The translations under genes were made by a program, and so were the position numbers. The notes under the pieces were generated by a model that was not told the origin of the DNA, did no database searches, and saw only the letters and a list, made by a program, of their open reading frames with translations. This document shows positions 31,981 to 39,616 of a stretch of DNA of 39,616 nt, piece after piece. Source of the DNA: JAYZAP01 sp964645285. Lineage in GTDB: Bacteria; Pseudomonadota; Alphaproteobacteria; JAAXGF01. The stretch is from contig CAZYDR010000022.1 of assembly GCA_964645285.1 (NCBI GenBank), positions 1 through 39,616 on the forward strand. Reading direction: 5' to 3'. Numbering within the stretch: position 1 is the first letter of the stretch; the number at the start of each line of letters is the position of its first letter.

Positions 31981-34900
31981 ATGGCCTCGCGCGCCAAGGA
32001 GCAAAAGACCGAGTTGATCGATGCGGTGATCGGCCAGTTGCACCACCGACTGCCCAAAGCCAAGGCACGTATGCTGGTCGGTTTCGTGCGCCAGTACTAT
32101 GGCGACGTGGCACCGGATGATTTGACCGAGTTCAATGCCGAGATGCTCTACGGCGAGGCCCTATCGATCTGGCGGTTTGCCCAGAAGCGCTTGCCCGGCC
32201 AACCCAGTATCCGGATCTATAACCCGCGCCACGAGGATCACGGCTGGCAGTCGACCCATACGGTTGTCGAGATTATCAACGACGACATGCCGTTCCTTGT
32301 GGATTCCGTGGCCTCGGCGCTCAATCGCCAGGATCTCTTGGCGTCCGGTGGCCCCCTTACGGTTCACCTGCTGATCCACCCCATTCTGCGGGTGCGGCGT
32401 GATGGCGACGGCAGGTTGATAGAGGTGCTCGGTAACGACGACGATGCCGAGGACGCGATCGGCGAATCCGTGCTTCATGTGGAGGTCAGCCAGCAATCGT
32501 CCCAGGCGGCGCTTGACGCCATTGGCGATGCACTGCGGCAAGTGCTTGACGATATTCGCGCGACGGTTGAGGACTGGCATCCGGCCCTGGCTAAGGTCGA
32601 TCAGATCATCGCCGAACTCGACACTACGCCGCCGGGAATATCGCAGGACGAGGTCGCGGAAACCAAGGCGTTTCTCGCCTGGGTTCGCGACAATCACTTT
32701 ACCTTCCTGGGCTATCGCGCCTATCGGCTCGAGCGCAAGGGCGACCGGGATTATTTGCGGATTGATGAGAAGCCTGGCCTCGGCGTGTTGCGCAACGTGT
32801 CGCCCGGATCCATCAAGCGCGCCAAGACGCCCATGACCCGGGCGGCGAGCCGCTTCGCACGGCGTAAACAGCTGCTCATCATCACCAAGGCCAACACCCG
32901 CGCCACGGTCCATCGACCGGTGTACATGGATTACATCGGTATCCGGACCTTCGATGCGCGCGGCAAGGTCACCGGCGAGCATCGCTTCCTGGGGTTGTTC
33001 ACCTCGGCCGCCTACAACCGCAATCCCCACGACATTCCCATGTTGCGCAACAAGGTCGCCAAGATTATCGAGCGCTCGCCGTTCAGCGCCGGCAGCCACA
33101 ACGGCAAGGCGCTCATGAACATCCTCGAGACCTATCCGCGCGACGAGTTGTTCCAGACCGACAGCGACGACCTGTTCGATATCAGCCACGGCATCCTCGG
33201 CCTCGAGGAGCGCCAGCGCATTCGGTTGTTCATGCGCCGAGACGATTACGCCCGCTTCTTCTCCTGCCTCGTCTATGTGCCCCGCGAACGCTACAACACC
33301 GATTTGCGCAAGCGCATGCAGGCGGTGCTGCTCAAGTCCCTGAGCGGCTCGTCGGTCGAATTCACCGCCCAGGTCTCCGAAGCGGTGATGGCGCGACTAC
33401 ACTACATCGTCCACACCCCCATGGGCGCGGGGGCAACCGGCGATGAGCCCAAGGCGCGCGGCGATATCGACCCGGAACTCATCGAGCAGCGTCTGGTTGA
33501 GACCACGCGCATGTGGACCGACGACCTCAAGGAAGCCTGTGTCGAGCGCTGGGGTGAGGCCAGGGGCATGGCTCGCTACCACCGTTACCAGGACGCATTC
33601 CCGGCGGCCTACAGCGTCGACTCCGGCGCCCAGACGGCGATCGCCGACATCGATAAGATCGAGTCCCTGGACGACGCCGACGGCCTGGCCATGAACCTTT
33701 ATGCCCGTCTCGACGCGGTCGAGGGGACGCTCCACTTCAAGGTCTATCACCCAACCGACCCGGTGCCCCTGTCGGACATTCTGCCCATGCTTGAGAACAT
33801 GGGGCTCAAGGTCATCGAAGAGACACCCTATCGCATCGAACCTCACGGCTCCGAAGGCGGCTACTGGATACATGATTTCGGCATGACGGGTCGGCGTGAC
33901 GCCGAGTTCGACGTGACCGAAGTGAAGCAGAGCTTTCAGGACGCTTTCGCCCGTATCTGGTCGGGCGAGGCCGAGAACGACGGCTTCAATGGGTTGGTTC
34001 TCAGCGCCAGCCTGACCTGGCGTGAAGTCAATATCATGCGCGCCTACAGCAAGTTCCGGCTCCAGGCGTGGAAGGCGTTCAGCCAGCCCTACATGGAAGA
34101 GACCCTGGGCCGGTATCCGGTGCTGACGAATATGCTGATCGCCTTGTTCGCCGTCCGTTTCGATCCGGCTGGCGAAAAAGGTCGGGTCAAGGCGATTGCC
34201 GATCTCGACCAGCGCATCGCCGTCGCCATCGACCTTATTGCCAGCCGCGATGAAGATCGCATCATGCGGAGTTTCCACCTGCTGATCAGTTCGACGCTAC
34301 GGACCAACTACTATCAGACCAATGAGGCCGGCGAGGCCAGATCCTACCTGTCGTTCAAGCTGGCGTCCCAGACCATTGAAGAACTGCCGCTACCGCGCCC
34401 CTGGGTCGAGGTCTTCGTTTATTCGCCGCGCTTCGAGGCGGTTCACCTGCGTGGCGGCGGGGTTGCCCGCGGCGGTCTGCGCTGGTCCGACCGGCGCGAG
34501 GATTTCCGCACCGAGGTGCTCGGCCTGATGAAGGCCCAGATGGTCAAGAACGCGGTCATCGTCCCGGTCGGGGCCAAGGGCGGGTTCTACGTCAAGCGCC
34601 AGTTCGTCGCCGATCAGCGCCAGGCCCGGATGGAAGAGGGCATCGCCTGCTACAAGACTTTTGTTGCCGCCTTGCTCGACATCACCGACAATCTGGTCGA
34701 GGGTAAGGTAGTGTCGCCAGTCGATGTGGTGCGCCATGACGATGACGACCCCTATCTGGTGGTCGCCGCCGACAAGGGCACGGCGACGTTCTCCGATTTT
34801 GCCAACGCGGTCGCTGTCGACGCCGGTTTCTGGCTCGGCGACGCCTTCGCCAGTGGGGGCTCGGAAGGTTACGACCACAAGGGCATGGGCATTACCGCCA

Positions 34901-36861
34901 AGGGGGCCTGGGAATCGGTCAAGCGCCACTTCCGCGAAGTCGGCACCGACATTCAGACCACCGGCTTCACCTGCATCGGCATCGGTGACATGGCCGGCGA
35001 TGTGTTCGGCAACGGCATGCTGCTGTCACGCCATATTCGGCTCATGGGCGCCTTCAATCACATGCATATCTTCGTTGATCCCGAGCCCGACGCGGCCAAG
35101 AGTTTCAAGGAGCGCCAGCGCTTGTTCAACAAGCCGCGCAGCTCGTGGGCCGACTACAACACCAGGCTGATTTCCAAGGGCGGCGGCATTTTCGAGCGTA
35201 CCGCCAAGTCGATAAAGCTGTCGCCCGAGATCAAGGCGGCCTTGGAAATCGACGCCGCCGAAGTGACCCCTACCGAGCTCATGGGCGCCATGTTGCGGGC
35301 GCCGGTTGATCTGCTGTGGAACGGCGGCATCGGCACTTATGTGAAGGCCCGCGATGAGAGCCATGCGGAAGTCGGCGACCGCGACAATGACGAACTTCGC
35401 GTCAACGGCATGGATCTGCACTGCCAAGTGATCGGCGAGGGCGGCAATCTGGGCCTGACCCAGCGCGGCCGAATCGAATTCGCCCTGGCCGGTGGCCGGA
35501 TCTATTCCGACGCCATCGACAATTCGGCCGGCGTCGATTGTTCCGACCATGAGGTCAATATCAAGATCCTGCTCGGCGATATCGTGGCCAACGGCGACAT
35601 GACGCCCAAGCAGCGTAGCAAGCTGCTGGCCCAGATGACTGACGAGGTCGGCGCCCTGGTGTTGCTCGACAATTACCGCCAGACCCAGGCCATCAGCGTC
35701 GCCCTGGCCCAGGGCGTGCGGCTGCTCGAATCCCAGGCCCGGCTCATGCGTGATATGGAGCGGGCCGGCGATCTTGATCGCAACGTTGAAGACCTGCCCG
35801 ATGATGAGACCGTGGCCGAGCGCCAGAAGGCCGGCATCGGCCTTACCGGCCCCGAGTTTTCCGTGTTGCTCGCCTACAGCAAGATGACACTCTATCAAAC
35901 CCTACTGAAATCCGATCTGCCGGAAGACCCCTACCTGGCCATCGATCTGCTGCGCTATTTCCCGGCGCCCCTGCAGAAGCACTATGAGAAGGCTATTCAC
36001 GGCCATCGCCTGCGCCGGGAAATTATCGTCACGTCGGTGACCAACAGCATGATCAACCGGGTCGGCGCCGCTTTTGTCGACCAGGTCGTCGACAACCATG
36101 GCTTCGCCCCCGACGATGTTGCCCGGGCCTATGCCGTCACCCGCGACTGCTTTGATCTCAGAGCCCTGTGGGCGGCTATCGAGGCGCTTGACAACAAGGT
36201 GGCGGCGGCGGTTCAGATCGATCTGCTGCTCGATGTCGGCCGGCTGGTCGAGCGCGGCACGTTATGGTTCCTGCGTAATCGGCCCCAGCCCCTCGATATC
36301 GCCGCCACGGTCGCCGAGTTCAGACCGGGGATCGAGACCCTGAGCCAGCATCTCAAGGTGGTGCTCAGCACCACCCGGGCCAAGGCGCTGCTTCGCGCTG
36401 CTACATGCTATGCGGATCTTGGCGTGCCCAAGGCGGTGGCGCGCAAGGTTGCTGCTCTCAATGTTTTGGCGGCGGCGCCGGATATCGTCCAGACTGCCCA
36501 GCGCAACAAGCTCGCGGTCGAAGCCGTGGGCGATGTCTATTTTCAGGTCGGCGAGCAACTCGGCCTCGATTGGCTGCGGTCCGCCGCCTTGGGCTTCAGT
36601 GCCGAGTCTCACTGGCAGCGTCAGGCGGTCATGGCTATCGTTGATGATCTCTGCGGCCAACAGCGCGCGTTGACCGCCGCGGTCCTCGCCGGCGCCGGCC
36701 AGAAGTCGGTCAGCGGCGCCGTCGGCAAGTGGATTGCGGTCCACCAAAACGCCGTCGACCGCAACCGGCGTCTGATCGATGATCTGCGCAAGGCCGATGC
36801 CCAGGACCTGGCCATGCTGACCGTCGCCAACCGGCAAATCCGTGTGCTGAGCGACGATTAA
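31981..36861 (+). CDS. NAD-specific glutamate dehydrogenase, large 180-kDa class
   Basis: Seen: 1,626 residues in one intact frame, the usual size for this class. N-terminal ACT-like regulatory region (HTVVEIINDDMPFLVDSVAS at ~93-112), a long helical middle, and the catalytic GDH domain from ~residue 800: GGVARGGLRWSDRREDF, then VPVGAKGGFYVKRQF, and GIGDMAGDVFGNGML. The remaining C-terminal region is typical too. Known: it deaminates glutamate to 2-oxoglutarate and ammonia with NAD+, mainly in catabolism, and is often allosterically controlled by amino acids. It is divergent from the amine operon, so glutamate produced there could be used here. AGGAGGG supports ATG 31981. Cytoplasmic. Confidence 0.95.
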   Translation: MASRAKEQKTELIDAVIGQLHHRLPKAKARMLVGFVRQYYGDVAPDDLTEFNAEMLYGEALSIWRFAQKRLPGQPSIRIYNPRHEDHGWQSTHTVVEIINDDMPFLVDSVASALNRQDLLASGGPLTVHLLIHPILRVRRDGDGRLIEVLGNDDDAEDAIGESVLHVEVSQQSSQAALDAIGDALRQVLDDIRATVEDWHPALAKVDQIIAELDTTPPGISQDEVAETKAFLAWVRDNHFTFLGYRAYRLERKGDRDYLRIDEKPGLGVLRNVSPGSIKRAKTPMTRAASRFARRKQLLIITKANTRATVHRPVYMDYIGIRTFDARGKVTGEHRFLGLFTSAAYNRNPHDIPMLRNKVAKIIERSPFSAGSHNGKALMNILETYPRDELFQTDSDDLFDISHGILGLEERQRIRLFMRRDDYARFFSCLVYVPRERYNTDLRKRMQAVLLKSLSGSSVEFTAQVSEAVMARLHYIVHTPMGAGATGDEPKARGDIDPELIEQRLVETTRMWTDDLKEACVERWGEARGMARYHRYQDAFPAAYSVDSGAQTAIADIDKIESLDDADGLAMNLYARLDAVEGTLHFKVYHPTDPVPLSDILPMLENMGLKVIEETPYRIEPHGSEGGYWIHDFGMTGRRDAEFDVTEVKQSFQDAFARIWSGEAENDGFNGLVLSASLTWREVNIMRAYSKFRLQAWKAFSQPYMEETLGRYPVLTNMLIALFAVRFDPAGEKGRVKAIADLDQRIAVAIDLIASRDEDRIMRSFHLLISSTLRTNYYQTNEAGEARSYLSFKLASQTIEELPLPRPWVEVFVYSPRFEAVHLRGGGVARGGLRWSDRREDFRTEVLGLMKAQMVKNAVIVPVGAKGGFYVKRQFVADQRQARMEEGIACYKTFVAALLDITDNLVEGKVVSPVDVVRHDDDDPYLVVAADKGTATFSDFANAVAVDAGFWLGDAFASGGSEGYDHKGMGITAKGAWESVKRHFREVGTDIQTTGFTCIGIGDMAGDVFGNGMLLSRHIRLMGAFNHMHIFVDPEPDAAKSFKERQRLFNKPRSSWADYNTRLISKGGGIFERTAKSIKLSPEIKAALEIDAAEVTPTELMGAMLRAPVDLLWNGGIGTYVKARDESHAEVGDRDNDELRVNGMDLHCQVIGEGGNLGLTQRGRIEFALAGGRIYSDAIDNSAGVDCSDHEVNIKILLGDIVANGDMTPKQRSKLLAQMTDEVGALVLLDNYRQTQAISVALAQGVRLLESQARLMRDMERAGDLDRNVEDLPDDETVAERQKAGIGLTGPEFSVLLAYSKMTLYQTLLKSDLPEDPYLAIDLLRYFPAPLQKHYEKAIHGHRLRREIIVTSVTNSMINRVGAAFVDQVVDNHGFAPDDVARAYAVTRDCFDLRALWAAIEALDNKVAAAVQIDLLLDVGRLVERGTLWFLRNRPQPLDIAATVAEFRPGIETLSQHLKVVLSTTRAKALLRAATCYADLGVPKAVARKVAALNVLAAAPDIVQTAQRNKLAVEAVGDVYFQVGEQLGLDWLRSAALGFSAESHWQRQAVMAIVDDLCGQQRALTAAVLAGAGQKSVSGAVGKWIAVHQNAVDRNRRLIDDLRKADAQDLAMLTVANRQIRVLSDD

Positions 36862-36863
36862 TA

Positions 36864-36890
36864 CCATCGGTCATCACGTATGACCGATGG
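36864..36890 (+). terminator. Strong hairpin just after the glutamate dehydrogenase gene
   Basis: A perfect 11-bp stem CCATCGGTCAT / ATGACCGATGG with loop CACGT begins 2 nt after the stop codon. No T tract follows, so it may stop transcription with help from Rho or protect the mRNA 3' end. Confidence 0.5.
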
Positions 36891-37002
36891 GCGTTCAAGC
36901 GCCACGCATGCTCTCGCCGTACGATCGGCGACTCGCGTTCGCGCTTGCCAGGGGTCAATAGGTAACCGCTGGTATTCTTCGTACTTTCTGACTTTCTTTT
37001 AG

Positions 37003-37057
37003 CCCGCGACTGCGGGTCGCCGCTTATGCGGCGGGAGCCAAGCGGACGAATGTCCGC
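37003..37057. repeat. Three tandem short hairpins with 4-nt loops
   Basis: CCCGC-GACT-GCGGG (37003-37016), CGCCGC-TTAT-GCGGCG (37018-37033) and GCGGAC-GAAT-GTCCGC (37042-37057) follow one another in 55 bp between the two convergent genes. A fourth weak one (GCCC/GGGC) lies at 37058-37074. The arms differ, so this is not a copied repeat. They may form a structured 3' untranslated region or a small RNA. Confidence 0.5.
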
Positions 37058-37078
37058 GCCCGGTAACTGAGGGCCAAA

Positions 37079-37093
37079 CCAAAAGCGGATCGC

Positions 37094-37105
<12 letters not shown>
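37079..37105 (-). terminator. Rho-independent terminator of maeB
   Basis: On the minus strand a perfect 9-bp stem GCGGATCGC / GCGATCCGC with loop TAG is followed by TTTT. The loop is the maeB stop codon itself, so the hairpin overlaps the end of the coding sequence. Confidence 0.85.
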
Positions 37106-39373
<2,268 letters not shown>

Positions 39374-39616
39374 CGGTCCCACTCTATCAACGTTGGCGCC
39401 GCCGCCCACGGAGCAGGCCGAACGCCAGAATCATCAGTATTACGCGCCGCGTTCCCGCGCGTCAAAGCCAGTGATGCGGCGATCGCACCCCGCTCCCGGC
39501 TACCCTATCCTACAACCACGTTATGTTTAACGTTCTCGGGGGGGGGGGGGGGGGGAAAAACACCCCACCGGCGGTAAGTGTACAGGGGCATTGTCAGAGG
39601 AATATCTCTTGAGCTG
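39374..39616. other. Intergenic sequence to the right edge with an 18-G homopolymer
   Basis: I see no gene here. It should contain the maeB promoter, which I cannot pick with confidence. Bases 39538-39555 are 18 consecutive G, followed by AAAAA. Such a run is rare in this genome and is a likely source of assembly length error or a slippage-prone site. The last bases (AGAGGAA near 39596) could precede the start of another gene outside the window. Confidence 0.6.

Noticed and set aside
32161..35898. Minus-strand frames opposite glutamate dehydrogenase
   Set aside because: The plus-strand gene is intact over 1,626 codons; these frames are shadows with no ribosome sites or domain motifs.
37003..37057. 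CRISPR array or integron attC site
   Set aside because: The hairpins differ in sequence, there are no regular spacers, and no cas or integrase gene is near.

Overview
GC-rich chromosomal segment of an alphaproteobacterium. The closest general match by gene content is a Rhodospirillales-like organism. Evidence: the long 180-kDa-class NAD-glutamate dehydrogenase, the long HisG, a MaeB-type malic enzyme, heterotetrameric sarcosine-oxidase-type subunits beside a type III glutamine synthetase, and tightly packed operons with ATGA/TGATG overlaps. The assignment rests on gene families only.

Layout. (1) 1-4192, minus: a formate-dehydrogenase-type module: NuoE-like subunit, a NuoF-GltD fusion split by an apparent frameshift, and the N-terminus of a NuoG/FdhA-like alpha subunit running off the left edge. 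(2) 4193-5373: an AT-richer, gene-poor stretch with one unknown Cys-rich ORF, a broken oligopeptide-permease (dppC) fragment that runs straight into the 3' end of a tRNA-Gly, and a terminator. It looks like an integration or rearrangement scar. (3) 5461-9335, plus: chrA-padR, then a split YcbX-like MOSC/ferredoxin pair and a serine hydrolase. (4) 9349-16968: a divergent TetR gene, then a plus-strand catabolic operon: D-2-hydroxyacid dehydrogenase, FAH-type hydratase, aldolase/SDR fusion, histidine phosphatase, a three-part cobalt-type nitrile hydratase or thiocyanate hydrolase with its activator, and a second TetR. (5) 16955-18177: a methyltransferase gene interrupted by TAG and a lone cyclic-nucleotide-binding protein. 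(6) 18174-23231, minus: a compact histidine operon hisG-hisB-hisH-hisF-hisA/I/E with ribokinase at its end; HisA, HisI and HisE are one polypeptide. (7) 23436-24368: an orphan DppB-like permease. (8) 24481-31736, minus: soxB-soxD-soxA-soxG-xre/cupin-glnT, resembling part of the N-methylglutamate route for methylated amines. (9) 31981-36861, plus: NAD-glutamate dehydrogenase. (10) 37094-39373, minus: NADP-malic enzyme. The right edge carries an 18-G homopolymer.

How it fits together. Regions 1, 8, 9 and 10 suggest C1/amine nitrogen use: methylated amine to N-methylglutamate to glutamate plus a C1 unit, formate oxidation, deamination of glutamate to 2-oxoglutarate, and malate to pyruvate. This is an inference; the synthase genes mgsABC are not in the window. 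The operon at 10.2-16.4 kb is the best candidate for an undescribed pathway: it joins sugar-acid-type chemistry to a nitrile or thiocyanate hydrolysing metalloenzyme under TetR control.

Three coding interruptions (frameshift at ~3146, TAG at 17246, TAG at 24381) and the G18 tract mean sequence error must be excluded before calling any gene dead.
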